Positions 9,359 through 17,821 of a stretch of DNA of 64,000 nucleotides are shown here, piece by piece. Below the pieces are notes generated by a model. That model made no database searches. It was not told the origin of the DNA and saw only the letters and a program-made list of their open reading frames with translations. The translations under genes were made by a program, and so were the position numbers. Position 1 is the stretch's first letter. Each line of letters begins with the position of its first letter. The DNA lies in NCBI GenBank assembly GCA_002375695.1, contig DFMO01000015.1:232114-296113 (forward strand). The letters are read 5' to 3'. This DNA comes from Flavobacteriaceae bacterium UBA3591. Lineage in GTDB: Bacteria > Bacteroidota > Bacteroidia > Flavobacteriales > Flavobacteriaceae.

Positions 9359-9517
9359 ATGGGCGACATTATTTGGCTTATCGTAGTGCTCCTAATAATA
9401 GGCTGGCTTGTAGGTTTCTTCGGGTTTGGAGAAGCTGTAGGAAGCTTAATTCACATTCTACTAGTCTTAGCCATTATTGGCATTTTGTATCGTTTAGCAA
9501 CTGGCAGAAGACCGTAA
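9359..9517 (+). CDS. Small membrane protein, lmo0937/DUF5670 type
   Basis: A 52-residue protein starting MGDIIWLIVVLLIIGWLVGF and ending ATGRRP. It has two hydrophobic segments separated by a glycine-rich turn (GFFGFGEAVGS), the standard look of the lmo0937 family of small two-helix membrane proteins. The spacing and composition indicate a real gene: the ATG follows a 143-base upstream region and the next small gene begins 34 bases downstream. Function is unknown; members are often stress-induced in other bacteria, but nothing here tests that. Confidence 0.8.
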   Translation: MGDIIWLIVVLLIIGWLVGFFGFGEAVGSLIHILLVLAIIGILYRLATGRRP

Positions 9518-9551
9518 AAATTTTTATTAACCATTAACCAACAAACTAATT

Positions 9552-9683
9552 ATGAAAAAAGTATTTCTCATTTTATTTTGTGCAGGATTGTTAAGCACCA
9601 GCTTTGTAAGCTGCCGTGAAAACAAAACAGTTGGTGACGAAATTGAAGACGTTGCCGACGATGTAGAAGATGCAGTAGATTAA
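9552..9683 (+). CDS. Tiny acidic lipoprotein
   Basis: A 43-residue protein with a lipoprotein signal: MKKVFLILFCAGLLSTSFVSC, with the lipobox Cys21. Only about 22 residues would remain after processing, and they are strongly acidic, built on a repeated pattern of Asp/Glu-Val-Ala/Glu-Asp (DEIEDVADDVEDAVD). It follows the DUF5670-type gene by 34 bases and is followed by a terminator, so the two probably form one small envelope-stress-like operon. I do not recognise a function. Confidence 0.75.
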   Translation: MKKVFLILFCAGLLSTSFVSCRENKTVGDEIEDVADDVEDAVD

Positions 9684-9706
9684 TCAATCTAAAAAGCAAT
9701 TAATTT

Positions 9707-9740
9707 AAAAAGCCCTTTTCAAGTTGAAAAGGGCTTTTTA
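9707..9740. terminator. Bidirectional terminator
   Basis: A long A/T-flanked hairpin with a GC core (AAAAAGCCCTTTTCAA against its complement, ending in TTTTT) lies between the tiny lipoprotein gene and the convergent GNAT-like gene. It can act in both directions. Confidence 0.9.
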
Positions 9741-9746
9741 ATATTA

Positions 9747-10019
9747 TTATTTGGCTAAAATTGATTCCCATTCAGGATGTCTTTCAATGTATTTTTCTAT
9801 AAACGGACAAACAGGATTTACCTTTAACCCTCTTTGTTCAATCTGCAATAAAACTTTTTCGGTCATCTCACTCGCTACCCCCTGCCCCTCAAGTTCCTTT
9901 GGCACTTCAGTATGATTTAAAGATATAATATCGGGCTGTACCGAATATTCAATAACAGCCGTAGAACCGTCAACTTCGGCTTCAAACTGATGTTTTTGTT
10001 TATTATCGATTACACGCAT
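9747..10019 (-). CDS. GNAT-like N-acetyltransferase (YjdJ/COG2388 type)
   Basis: A 90-residue single-domain protein of the short GNAT-like family. The acetyl-CoA loop is recognisable as VPKELEGQGVASEM (about residues 58-71), and VNPVCPFIEKYIERHPEW at the C-terminus is the family signature (the usual CPFxxxYxxxHPE). The natural substrate of the family is not established. The gene stands alone, convergent with the preceding pair and divergent from the next gene. Confidence 0.88.
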   Translation of the reverse strand: MRVIDNKQKHQFEAEVDGSTAVIEYSVQPDIISLNHTEVPKELEGQGVASEMTEKVLLQIEQRGLKVNPVCPFIEKYIERHPEWESILAK

Positions 10020-10110
10020 TAGAAAAGTAGTTTTGGTTTATAAAGAATAAAAATACAAAAAATTTGAAAGCCAAAAGTATTCCTTACATTTACATCAAAC
10101 ATTTATTCAA

Positions 10111-10827
10111 ATGAAATTTTTATACACTTTTCTGTTTTTCATTTTTGCTTTTACAAGTTGTAAAAACAAAGATGAAAAACCTTTAAAAAACACAAATACT
10201 ACTGAAATATCTTACCAAAAGGACTCAATAGAAAATTTAGCAATTCAAAATAAAATTGCAAACGCTTACGGTTATCAAAATTGGGATAATGTCTCTGAAA
10301 TTTCATTTACATTCAACGTTGAAAAAGGCGGCAAACACCATAAACGTGCTTGGCAATGGCGGCCAAAAACCAGTGAAGTAGCAATGATTTCAGCTCAGGA
10401 CACTATTAATTATAATCGGTTAAAAGTCGATAGTTTAACACTAAAAACAGACGCCGCATTTATTAACGACAAATATTGGTTGCTTACGCCGTTTCAATTA
10501 ATTTGGGATAAAAATTTAAAATTCTCCACAGTAACAAATGTTGTAGCGCCAATTTCAAAAGACACATTAAATAAACTAACAGTTTTATACCCCAACGAAG
10601 GCGGGTACACCCCAGGCGATGCCTACGATTTCTTTTATGATGAAAATTATATAATTAAAGAGTGGAATTACCGAAAAGCAAACACCGCAACACCTTCGCT
10701 TACCACAACTTGGGAACAAAACAAAACGTTTAACGGACTGTCTATAGCAACCGTGTATAAAGATAGTGCCGAAACTTTTAAACTGTATTTTACCAATATT
10801 TCTGTAATTACAGAAACCAAAAATTAA
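10111..10827 (+). CDS. Lipoprotein of unknown function
   Basis: 238 residues with a lipoprotein signal (MKFLYTFLFFIFAFTSC, Cys17). The mature part is rich in aromatic residues and beta-strand-like segments (ISFTFNVEKG, RAWQWRPKT, KYWLLTPFQLIWD), as seen in outer-membrane lipid-carrier-like or beta-sandwich lipoproteins, but I cannot assign a family with confidence. Homologous proteins of this look are common in Flavobacteriia as hypothetical proteins. It lies 51 bases before kynU; a promoter box for kynU in the gap suggests it is not part of the kynurenine operon. Confidence 0.75.
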   Translation: MKFLYTFLFFIFAFTSCKNKDEKPLKNTNTTEISYQKDSIENLAIQNKIANAYGYQNWDNVSEISFTFNVEKGGKHHKRAWQWRPKTSEVAMISAQDTINYNRLKVDSLTLKTDAAFINDKYWLLTPFQLIWDKNLKFSTVTNVVAPISKDTLNKLTVLYPNEGGYTPGDAYDFFYDENYIIKEWNYRKANTATPSLTTTWEQNKTFNGLSIATVYKDSAETFKLYFTNISVITETKN

Positions 10828-10841
10828 AAAATTATTATTCC

Positions 10842-10849
10842 TATTTTTG
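10842..10849 (+). promoter_or_regulatory. Promoter -7 box for kynU (TATTTTTG)
   Basis: Perfect TAnnTTTG match 29 bases before the kynU ATG. No clear -33 TTG is placed at the expected distance, so strength is uncertain. Confidence 0.5.
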
Positions 10850-10878
10850 TGGAAGTTGATAAAACCTAACCCGTTAAA

Positions 10879-12141
10879 ATGTTCCAAAATTCCTTAGAAT
10901 ACGCCAAAAAACAAGACGCCGAAGATACTTTAGCTTCTTTTAAAGATAAATTTCGAATTCCAAAAAATGACGCCAACGAACCGTTAATATATCTCTGCGG
11001 GAATTCTTTAGGCTTACAACCCAAAATAACTTCAGAATACATTAATGAAGAATTAGAAGATTGGGCAAATTTGGGTGTTGAGGGTCATGTTCAAGGCAAA
11101 CACCCTTGGCTGCCGTACCACGAATTTTTAACCGAAAATATGGCGACTATCGTGGGCGCAAAACCATCGGAAGTTGTGGTAATGAACACCCTTACAACAA
11201 ACTTACACTTAATGATGGTTTCATTTTACCAACCTACAAAAACCAAATATAAAATTGTAGTTGAAAGCGACGCTTTCCCCAGCGATAAGTACGCAGTTGA
11301 AAGTCAGTTAAAGTTCCACGGAATTGATCCAAAAGATGGACTCATCCTTTGGAAACCTCGTCCGGGCGAAGAACTTTGCCGCATTGAAGATTTAGAAAAA
11401 ATTATGCAGTCTCATGGCAACGAGATTGCATTGCTTATGATTGGAAGCACCAATTATTATACGGGGCAGTCATTCCCTCTTAAAAAAATTACCGAACTAG
11501 GCCACAGCTATGATTGCTTAGTTGGATTTGATTTGGCGCATGGAGCGGGCAATATACAACCCAATTTACACGACACTGGAGCCGATTTTGCCGTTTGGTG
11601 CACGTATAAATATTTAAATGGTGGCCCCGGGAGTTTAGGCGGCTGTTTTGTTCATGAACGCCATGCCCATAATAAAAAACTTAACCGGTTTGCAGGATGG
11701 TGGGGCCACAATAAACAAACGCGCTTTAATATGCGTCATGAATTTGATGCGCTACCCGGCGCCGAAGGTTGGCAATTAAGCAACCCCCCAATATTATCGA
11801 TGGCCGCAATCCGCGCCTCCCTCGATACTTTTGCCGAAGCAGGATTTAATAATCTGCGAAAAAAATCTGAAAAACTTACGGGGTATTTGGAGTATTTGAT
11901 AGATGATATGAAAAATGACGCTATTAAAATTATCACCCCAAGAAACGCTGAAGAACGCGGATGTCAACTATCAATTCAGGTAAAAAATGCAGATAAAAGT
12001 TTGCATACTAAACTTACAACGGCGGGTGTAATTAGCGATTGGCGCGAGCCCGATGTTATTAGAATTGCCCCAACCCCACTGTACAACAGTTTTGAAGATG
12101 TGTATAAATTTTCAGAAATACTAAAAAACATTTTAGAATAG
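10879..12141 (+). CDS. kynU: Kynureninase
   Basis: PLP-dependent hydrolase that splits kynurenine or 3-hydroxykynurenine into (3-hydroxy)anthranilate and alanine. The PLP lysine lies in WCTYKYLNGGPGS, preceded by VGFDLAHGAGN with the aspartate that holds the pyridine nitrogen. CGNSLGLQPK near residue 34 and WGVEGHVQGK-like text (LGVEGHVQGKHPW) are family hallmarks. The length of 420 residues is normal. It heads the run kynU, kmo, ridA-like, dehydrogenase, SDR, ACMSD-like, consistent with kynurenine degradation rather than only NAD synthesis. Confidence 0.96.
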   Translation: MFQNSLEYAKKQDAEDTLASFKDKFRIPKNDANEPLIYLCGNSLGLQPKITSEYINEELEDWANLGVEGHVQGKHPWLPYHEFLTENMATIVGAKPSEVVVMNTLTTNLHLMMVSFYQPTKTKYKIVVESDAFPSDKYAVESQLKFHGIDPKDGLILWKPRPGEELCRIEDLEKIMQSHGNEIALLMIGSTNYYTGQSFPLKKITELGHSYDCLVGFDLAHGAGNIQPNLHDTGADFAVWCTYKYLNGGPGSLGGCFVHERHAHNKKLNRFAGWWGHNKQTRFNMRHEFDALPGAEGWQLSNPPILSMAAIRASLDTFAEAGFNNLRKKSEKLTGYLEYLIDDMKNDAIKIITPRNAEERGCQLSIQVKNADKSLHTKLTTAGVISDWREPDVIRIAPTPLYNSFEDVYKFSEILKNILE

Positions 12142-12245
12142 TCTATTTGACAATTCTACTATTTAAGTCAAAAATTTGGAGGTTTTTACACGAAAATTAC
12201 TCTTAAATCTCCTTCAAGTTTTTAAATAAATAACTACAATAAAGA

Positions 12246-13661
12246 ATGAAAAATATACTAGTAATTGGTGCCGGTCTATGCGGGAGTCTTCTCGCACTTC
12301 GCTTAGCGCAACACGGCTTTAATATTACCCTCGTTGAAAAACGACCCGATTTGCGAAAAGTAACCTTGGACGCCGGAAGATCTATAAATTTAGCACTTAG
12401 CGATCGCGGCTTGCGAGGGTTGCGCTTAGCAGGGGTTGAAGAAGCTGCAAAGGAGCTATTAATCCCGATGACAGGTCGCATGATTCACGAAAAATCGGGC
12501 AAAACATTTTTAAGTCCGTATAGTGGTAGAGAAAACGAATATATCAATTCTGTTTCGCGCCCAGGGTTAAATAAGCTTTTATTAAATGAAGCCGAAAAAA
12601 TGCCAAACCTAAAAATTATATTCAATCAAACCTGTAAGAATATAGACTTTGAAACCCCTTCGGCAACTTTTGAAGATTTTGAAACTGGCGCAAAAACTAC
12701 CTATTCGGCCGATGTAATTTTCGGAACCGATGGCGCAGGCTCTGCGGTGAGAACAAATATGATTAACGATAAAGATTTTCTTCTTAATATTTCACAACAA
12801 TGGCTTAGCCATGGATATAAAGAACTTGAAATTCCCGCAGCAGAAAACAATGGGTATCGCACTTATAAAAATGCGCTTCATATTTGGCCGCGCGGCGAAG
12901 ATATGCTTATTGCACTACCAAACTTGGACGGCAGCTTTACAGTAACCTTATTTTTACCCTATAAAAATAGCGACTATTGCTTCGAAAATCTTACTACTCC
13001 ACAAAAAGTAGCGGAATATTTTCAAAAAGAATTTCCCGACGTTTTAGAGCTAATTCCTAATTTAACCGAAGAGTTTTTTAACAACCCAGTTGGCGCAATG
13101 GGGACCGTAAAATGTGACCCTTGGCACCGTTTCGGTAAAATATTATTAATGGGCGATGCCGCCCACGCAATGGTCCCTTTTTACGGACAAGGGATGAATG
13201 CCAGTTTTGAAGACGTAGCGGTTTTTGACCAAATTTTAAATAATCATAAAAAAGATTTGCTTGCGGGAAAAACTACTTGGGAAACTATCTTTAACGATTA
13301 CGAAAACGTTCGGAAAAAAGACGCCGATGCAATTGGCGAGCTAGCTGTAGATAATTTTGACGAGATGAAAGCGCATACGGGGATGGAGCTATTTCAGAAA
13401 AAAAGAAAACTTGAAACCGCTTTTGAAACCGAATTTCCTTCAGAGTATTTCAGCAAATATTCTTTAGTTACCTTTAACGAATCAATTCCGTATTCCGAAG
13501 CTAAAAAACGCGGAAGAGCGCAGGATAAAGCTATTTTAGGACTGTTACACGATGAAAAATTACCCGAGGCGATGCCGTTAAAAGAAAAGCTAACTAAGGT
13601 ACAAGAACAAACAGAAATAATTCTAAACGCCGAAAATAAGGCCGATTATTTAAAATATTAA
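12246..13661 (+). CDS. kmo: Kynurenine 3-monooxygenase
   Basis: FAD- and NADPH-dependent hydroxylase that makes 3-hydroxykynurenine, the step before kynureninase in this route. The N-terminal FAD motif is VIGAGLCGSLLALRLAQ (residues 5-21), the second FAD motif is MGDAAHAMVPFYGQGMN, and GRSINLALSDRG is typical of the family. 471 residues is close to the usual size; unlike eukaryotic KMO no C-terminal mitochondrial membrane anchor is expected, and none is obvious here. The gap to kynU is 104 bases and to the next gene 74. Confidence 0.95.
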   Translation: MKNILVIGAGLCGSLLALRLAQHGFNITLVEKRPDLRKVTLDAGRSINLALSDRGLRGLRLAGVEEAAKELLIPMTGRMIHEKSGKTFLSPYSGRENEYINSVSRPGLNKLLLNEAEKMPNLKIIFNQTCKNIDFETPSATFEDFETGAKTTYSADVIFGTDGAGSAVRTNMINDKDFLLNISQQWLSHGYKELEIPAAENNGYRTYKNALHIWPRGEDMLIALPNLDGSFTVTLFLPYKNSDYCFENLTTPQKVAEYFQKEFPDVLELIPNLTEEFFNNPVGAMGTVKCDPWHRFGKILLMGDAAHAMVPFYGQGMNASFEDVAVFDQILNNHKKDLLAGKTTWETIFNDYENVRKKDADAIGELAVDNFDEMKAHTGMELFQKKRKLETAFETEFPSEYFSKYSLVTFNESIPYSEAKKRGRAQDKAILGLLHDEKLPEAMPLKEKLTKVQEQTEIILNAENKADYLKY

Positions 13662-13735
13662 AACAGTTATTCTGAAAGATTTACGTTATAAATCCTTTCA
13701 GAAAAACCAAAAAAAAAAAAAAATAAAAACATATT

Positions 13736-14188
13736 ATGAGCAAAGAGGAAAAAAATTCTACGCTTAGAGGAAATTTAGTAGATGGAAAAGCGACGCCACG
13801 GGGTGCATACCCGCATATTAAGCGGGCGGGCGATTTTTTATTTGTAAGCGGTACAAGTTCGCGCTTGCCCGACAACAGCTTTGCAGGGGTTAAAAAAATT
13901 GACGAAATGGGCACCATGTATTTCGATATTAAAGAACAAACGCGCGCTGTATTAGAAAACATAAAAGACTACCTAGCCACCGAAGGAGCAACTATGGCCG
14001 ATGTGGTTGATGTTACCACATTTTTGGTCAATATGAACGACTTTGCTGGCTACAATCAAGTTTATGCCGAATTTTTTGATAAAGAAACAGGACCCGCTCG
14101 TACAACCGTAGCGGTACATCAATTACCGCATCCGCATTTGGTTGTTGAAATTAAAGCGTTGGCCTATTTTCCTATTAAAGACAAATAA
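13736..14188 (+). CDS. RidA-family deaminase, probable 2-aminomuconate deaminase
   Basis: A 150-residue RidA/YjgF/Rid protein. The conserved arginine that binds the carboxylate is in GPARTTVAVHQLP, and the family C-terminus VVEIKALAYFP is present. Classical RidA clears reactive enamines, but position in the run between kmo and a semialdehyde dehydrogenase, together with its slightly extended N-terminus, fits a 2-aminomuconate deaminase acting in kynurenine degradation. That assignment is inference from context. A 15-base A run lies just before the gene. Confidence 0.85.
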   Translation: MSKEEKNSTLRGNLVDGKATPRGAYPHIKRAGDFLFVSGTSSRLPDNSFAGVKKIDEMGTMYFDIKEQTRAVLENIKDYLATEGATMADVVDVTTFLVNMNDFAGYNQVYAEFFDKETGPARTTVAVHQLPHPHLVVEIKALAYFPIKDK

Positions 14189-14221
14189 CAGCTTTAACCA
14201 AGAATTTTAAAAATATTTGAA

Positions 14222-15664
14222 TTGAAAATTCTAAACTACATAAACGGCGAATACGTTGAACCTCTTTCAGATAATTGGTTGGAGAATTACAATCCATCCA
14301 CCGGTGAAGTGTATGCCAAGATTGCAAATTCTAATGCCGAAGATGTTGAAAACGCTTACAAAGCCGCAAAAGAAGCATTCCCAGAATGGAGCAATTCTAC
14401 CCTTGAAAAACGCAGCCGAATTCTTATAAAAATTGCAGATTTAATTGAAGAGCAATTGGTAGATTTAGCCCAAGCAGAAGCCAAAGACAACGGAAAACCT
14501 TTAAGTTTGGCACTATCGGTAGATATTCCAAGGGCGTCAGCAAATTTTCGGTTTTTCGCAAATGCCATCACTCAATTTTCAAGTGAAGCACATGAAAGCA
14601 CCGGTTTAAACACTATGAATTTTACCCTAAGGCAGCCGCTGGGGGTTGTAGGTTGCATCTCGCCTTGGAATTTGCCGTTGTATTTATTTACTTGGAAAAT
14701 TGCACCCGCTATTGCGGCAGGGAACACCGTTGTAGCAAAACCCAGTGAAGTAACACCATTAACGGCTTTTCTTTTGGGTGAAATTTGCACGAAAGCTGGT
14801 TTGCCGAAAGGTGTTTTAAATATTGTTCATGGCACGGGACCTACGGCTGGGCAAGCAATTGTGGAACATAAACACATAAAAGCAATTTCGTTTACGGGGG
14901 GTACAAAAACTGGCGAACACATTGCTCGTAGTGCAGCTCCAATGTTTAAGAAGCTTTCGTTAGAGCTTGGCGGAAAAAACCCAAACCTCATCTTTGCCGA
15001 TTGCGACTACAATAAAATGCTAGAGACAACGGTGCGCTCTTCATTTGCAAACCAAGGTCAGATTTGTCTTTGCGGTAGCCGAATTTTTGTAGAAAAATCG
15101 ATTTTCGAAAAATTTAAAACAGACTTTGTTGAAAAGGTTAAACAACTAAAAGTAGGCAATCCTTTTGATGCCGATACAAATGTAGGTGCTTTAGTTTCTA
15201 AATCGCATTTAGAAAAGGTAGCATCTTATATTGAAATTGCTAAAAAAGAAGGCGGAAAAATACTGTACGGCGGAAATAAAGTTACCGTTAAAGGCTTTGA
15301 AAACGGTTACTATTTAGAACCCACAGTTATTGAAGTTTTTGATGATAAATGCCGCGTAAACCAAGAGGAAATTTTTGGCCCTGTGGTTACAATTATGCCT
15401 TTTAAAACTGAAGAAGAGGTTTTAAACATGGCCAATTCGGTTAAATACGGTTTGTCTGCAACAATTTGGACCACCAATATAAACCGCACGATGCGTATTT
15501 CAAAAGAAATTGAAGCAGGAATCGTTTGGGTTAATACGTGGCTCAACCGCGATTTACGCACCCCATTTGGCGGTGTAAAAGACAGCGGTGTGGGTCGTGA
15601 GGGTGGCTTTGACGCCCTACGCTTTTTTACTGAAGCTAAAAATGTATGTATTAAATACGAATAA
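14222..15664 (+). CDS. Aldehyde dehydrogenase, probable 2-aminomuconate (2-hydroxymuconate) semialdehyde dehydrogenase
   Basis: NAD-dependent aldehyde dehydrogenase of 480 residues. Catalytic Cys is in NQGQICLCGSR, the general base Glu in LELGGKNP, and the Asn-containing motif SPWNLPLYL is present. The sequence style (FTGGTKTGEHIARSAAP, GGVKDSGVGREGG) is that of 2-hydroxymuconic semialdehyde dehydrogenases, and the neighbours place it in kynurenine breakdown, oxidising 2-aminomuconate semialdehyde. The start is TTG at 14222: an in-frame stop lies at 14195 and no ATG fits between, while the family N-terminus LNYINGEYV begins right there. Confidence 0.92.
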   Translation: MKILNYINGEYVEPLSDNWLENYNPSTGEVYAKIANSNAEDVENAYKAAKEAFPEWSNSTLEKRSRILIKIADLIEEQLVDLAQAEAKDNGKPLSLALSVDIPRASANFRFFANAITQFSSEAHESTGLNTMNFTLRQPLGVVGCISPWNLPLYLFTWKIAPAIAAGNTVVAKPSEVTPLTAFLLGEICTKAGLPKGVLNIVHGTGPTAGQAIVEHKHIKAISFTGGTKTGEHIARSAAPMFKKLSLELGGKNPNLIFADCDYNKMLETTVRSSFANQGQICLCGSRIFVEKSIFEKFKTDFVEKVKQLKVGNPFDADTNVGALVSKSHLEKVASYIEIAKKEGGKILYGGNKVTVKGFENGYYLEPTVIEVFDDKCRVNQEEIFGPVVTIMPFKTEEEVLNMANSVKYGLSATIWTTNINRTMRISKEIEAGIVWVNTWLNRDLRTPFGGVKDSGVGREGGFDALRFFTEAKNVCIKYE

Positions 15665-15697
15665 ACTTAAAATCGAGTACAGTAAAACAGGTCCCCC

Positions 15698-15758
15698 CGA
15701 GCGCAGTCGAGGGGTTACAAAAGAATAAAATGCTTAAAATTGGTCTCGACTGCGCTCG
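15698..15758. repeat. Inverted pair of REP-like palindromic elements
   Basis: CGAGCGCAGTCGAG at 15698-15711 is followed by its exact reverse complement CTCGACTGCGCTCG at 15745-15758, with 33 bases between. Each 14-bp arm is itself an imperfect palindrome, and the GC content is far above that of the surroundings. Flanking bases GGTC/GACC extend the similarity. Arms of this kind recur between genes in many Flavobacteriia genomes as I recall; copy number here cannot be counted. It sits in the 109-base gap between the dehydrogenase and the SDR gene. Confidence 0.8.
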
Positions 15759-15773
15759 ACCTGACAAGAAATT

Positions 15774-16559
15774 ATGAATTTAGATTTAACAAATAAAAAT
15801 GCCTTGGTTTGCGGAAGCACCGCAGGAATAGGAAAAGCAACAGCCATACAACTGGCAAAACTTGGGGCAACCATTACACTGGTGGCACGCGATCAAGAAA
15901 AATTAAAAGAAACCTTAATTGAACTGTCTCACGATAAAGGTCAAAAACACAACTATTTTGTGGCAGATTTTACAAATCCGCAGCAGTTAAAAGACAAAGT
16001 AGAAGTTGCCGTTTCAAATAAAATATTTCATATTCTGGTTAATAATACTGGGGGACCCAAGGGTGGCCCCATATTTTCGGCAAGCCCCGATGAGTTTGAA
16101 AAAGCTTTTTCAATGCATTTAATTTGCAACCAAATATTGGCGCAAGCCGTAGTACCGGGGATGAAAGAAGCAGATTACGGCCGCATTATTAATATTATTT
16201 CTACTTCGGTAAAACAACCTATAGACGGTTTGGGAGTGAGTAATACGGTACGTGGTGCAGTGGCCAATTGGAGTAAAACTTTGGCAAATGAATTAGGACA
16301 GTTTGGTATAACTGTCAACAATGTGTTACCCGGTTTTACAGCTACCGATAGATTGGAAGATATTGTAAGTAATGCAGCCAAACGTACTGGAAAATCTGAA
16401 AAAGAAGCCAGCGAATTTATGAAAGGCCTTGTACCGGCACGACGTTTTGCTCAGCCTGGTGAAATTGCAAATGCGGTGGCATTTTTATCGAGCGAAGCAG
16501 CCAGCTATATAAACGGAATTACCCTGCCAGTGGATGGCGGACGAACAAAATCATTATAG
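15774..16559 (+). CDS. SDR-family protein with an atypical active site
   Basis: A 261-residue short-chain dehydrogenase/reductase fold. The nucleotide-binding motif is GSTAGIGKA (residues 14-22) and the structural motif is NNTGG (90-94). Ser143 occupies the catalytic serine position, but the YxxxK motif is replaced by S156-N-T-V-R160 within LGVSNTVRGAV. A subfamily with this SN-x-x-R pattern is known among SDR proteins annotated as FabG-like. It lies between the semialdehyde dehydrogenase and the ACMSD-like gene, so it probably serves kynurenine degradation, but its reaction is unknown. Confidence 0.88.
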   Translation: MNLDLTNKNALVCGSTAGIGKATAIQLAKLGATITLVARDQEKLKETLIELSHDKGQKHNYFVADFTNPQQLKDKVEVAVSNKIFHILVNNTGGPKGGPIFSASPDEFEKAFSMHLICNQILAQAVVPGMKEADYGRIINIISTSVKQPIDGLGVSNTVRGAVANWSKTLANELGQFGITVNNVLPGFTATDRLEDIVSNAAKRTGKSEKEASEFMKGLVPARRFAQPGEIANAVAFLSSEAASYINGITLPVDGGRTKSL

Positions 16560-16677
16560 CATCTTTTACAACTCGACAACCTGCTAAAATTGCGTAAAGC
16601 GAGTTATTTTAATCTTTTAGAGTTAAATTATAGAAGTTGTAACTTTAGACAAATATTTTGAATTAATAAAACCATTT

Positions 16678-16693
16678 CCCGCGTTGGCGGGGG
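16678..16693 (+). repeat. Short GC-rich hairpin before the ACMSD-like start
   Basis: CCCGC-GTTG-GCGGG forms a 5-bp stem with a 4-base loop 8 to 23 bases before the ATG. It resembles common dispersed palindromes with CCCGC/GCGGG arms and could also hide or shape the ribosome landing region. Confidence 0.4.
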
Positions 16694-16700
16694 TATAGAT

Positions 16701-17789
16701 ATGAAACGAAAACTCCGCATTAACGGCCACTCCCACCTACTTCCCTACCCAGAAGAAATTCCGCAATTTATGCAGGACAAAGGCATATTTTGGGTAGATA
16801 AAGACCGTAAATACATGCTTCAAAAAGATTGGAAACGCCCCGTTACCGACTCTAGTTTTTTCTTAAATGAAAAGCTTGAATGGATGGAGCGTTTTAAAAT
16901 AGATCACGCCGTGGTTTTAAATCTATCGCAGCTTTATGGAAATGGATTACGCGTTGAAGAAATGAAGCAAGCGTTGCGTTTTCAAAATGATTTTAATGCT
17001 AGAGTACAACACGATCATCCCTCAAAATTTACTTGTGGTTTTGTAGTTCATCCGGGGTTTGTGCGCGGTGCACTTTGGGAAATTGAACGTTGTGTTGAGC
17101 AGTTGGGAATGCAACTTTTATGTTTGCCAACGCACTATATGGACACCATTGGTACATGGCGCTGTATTTTTGACGAAGAAAATGAGCCTATTTTTGAATT
17201 GGCTTCAAAATATAATTTAGCGGTAGAAATTCATCCTTACGATGGTGAAAAATTTATAAAACTTGAAAATACTGCTTGGCGTTTTCACCTTATTTGGATG
17301 CTCGCGCAATGTGCAGATGCTTACCACTTTTTAACTTTAAATGGGTACGCCGATAAATACCCCAATATGCGCACATGTTTTGCGCATGGCGGTCAATTGG
17401 CTCAAATTAATTTGGGCAGACGCATACAAGGTTTTGACGGTCGTCCCGATTTATTTGAAGGTAAAACCCACCCACGAAAGGCGGTAGGACACAAAAACAT
17501 CTTTTTTGATACCTTGTTGCACGATACCGGCGGGTTAGAATTATTAGTAAAAAATCAAGGAAGTAAGCAAGTTTTAATGGGACTGGATGATCCGTACCCG
17601 CTTGGCGAGATGGAGAGCGCAGTGCAGTCATCTTACCCAGGTAAAATACTCGATTTAGCCGTAGAGCAAAAAATAATAACCACGAAAGAAAGCGATGACA
17701 TTTGGGATAAAAATGTGATACAATGGCTTTGTGGCGATGACGAAGAAGCAAAAAACAAACTCGTTAAACGAATTCTTGACGAAAATTAA
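16701..17789 (+). CDS. Amidohydrolase-family decarboxylase, probable 2-amino-3-carboxymuconate-6-semialdehyde decarboxylase (ACMSD)
   Basis: A 362-residue TIM-barrel amidohydrolase of the ACMSD family. The first metal motif is INGHSHLLP (an HxH near the N-terminus, residues 8-12), the barrel histidine is in AVEIHPYDG, and the metal aspartate lies in LMGLDDPYPLGE close to the C-terminus. FAHGGQLA supplies another conserved histidine. ACMSD removes CO2 from the 3-hydroxyanthranilate ring-cleavage product, diverting carbon away from quinolinate/NAD towards full oxidation. The context with kynU, kmo and the dehydrogenase supports this strongly. Confidence 0.88.
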   Translation: MKRKLRINGHSHLLPYPEEIPQFMQDKGIFWVDKDRKYMLQKDWKRPVTDSSFFLNEKLEWMERFKIDHAVVLNLSQLYGNGLRVEEMKQALRFQNDFNARVQHDHPSKFTCGFVVHPGFVRGALWEIERCVEQLGMQLLCLPTHYMDTIGTWRCIFDEENEPIFELASKYNLAVEIHPYDGEKFIKLENTAWRFHLIWMLAQCADAYHFLTLNGYADKYPNMRTCFAHGGQLAQINLGRRIQGFDGRPDLFEGKTHPRKAVGHKNIFFDTLLHDTGGLELLVKNQGSKQVLMGLDDPYPLGEMESAVQSSYPGKILDLAVEQKIITTKESDDIWDKNVIQWLCGDDEEAKNKLVKRILDEN

Positions 17790-17821
17790 ATTTAAAAACT
17801 TTAGCGTTACAATATTTTAAA

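Noticed and set aside
13671..13723. Hairpin TCTGAAAG/CTTTCAGA followed by a 15-base A run
   Set aside because: The run is A, not T, on the coding strand, so it does not fit a terminator for kmo. It may only be a slippage-prone spacer.
15698..15758. Possible Rho-independent terminator or transposon ends
   Set aside because: No T run follows, no transposase gene lies between the arms, and the enclosed 33 bases are not coding.
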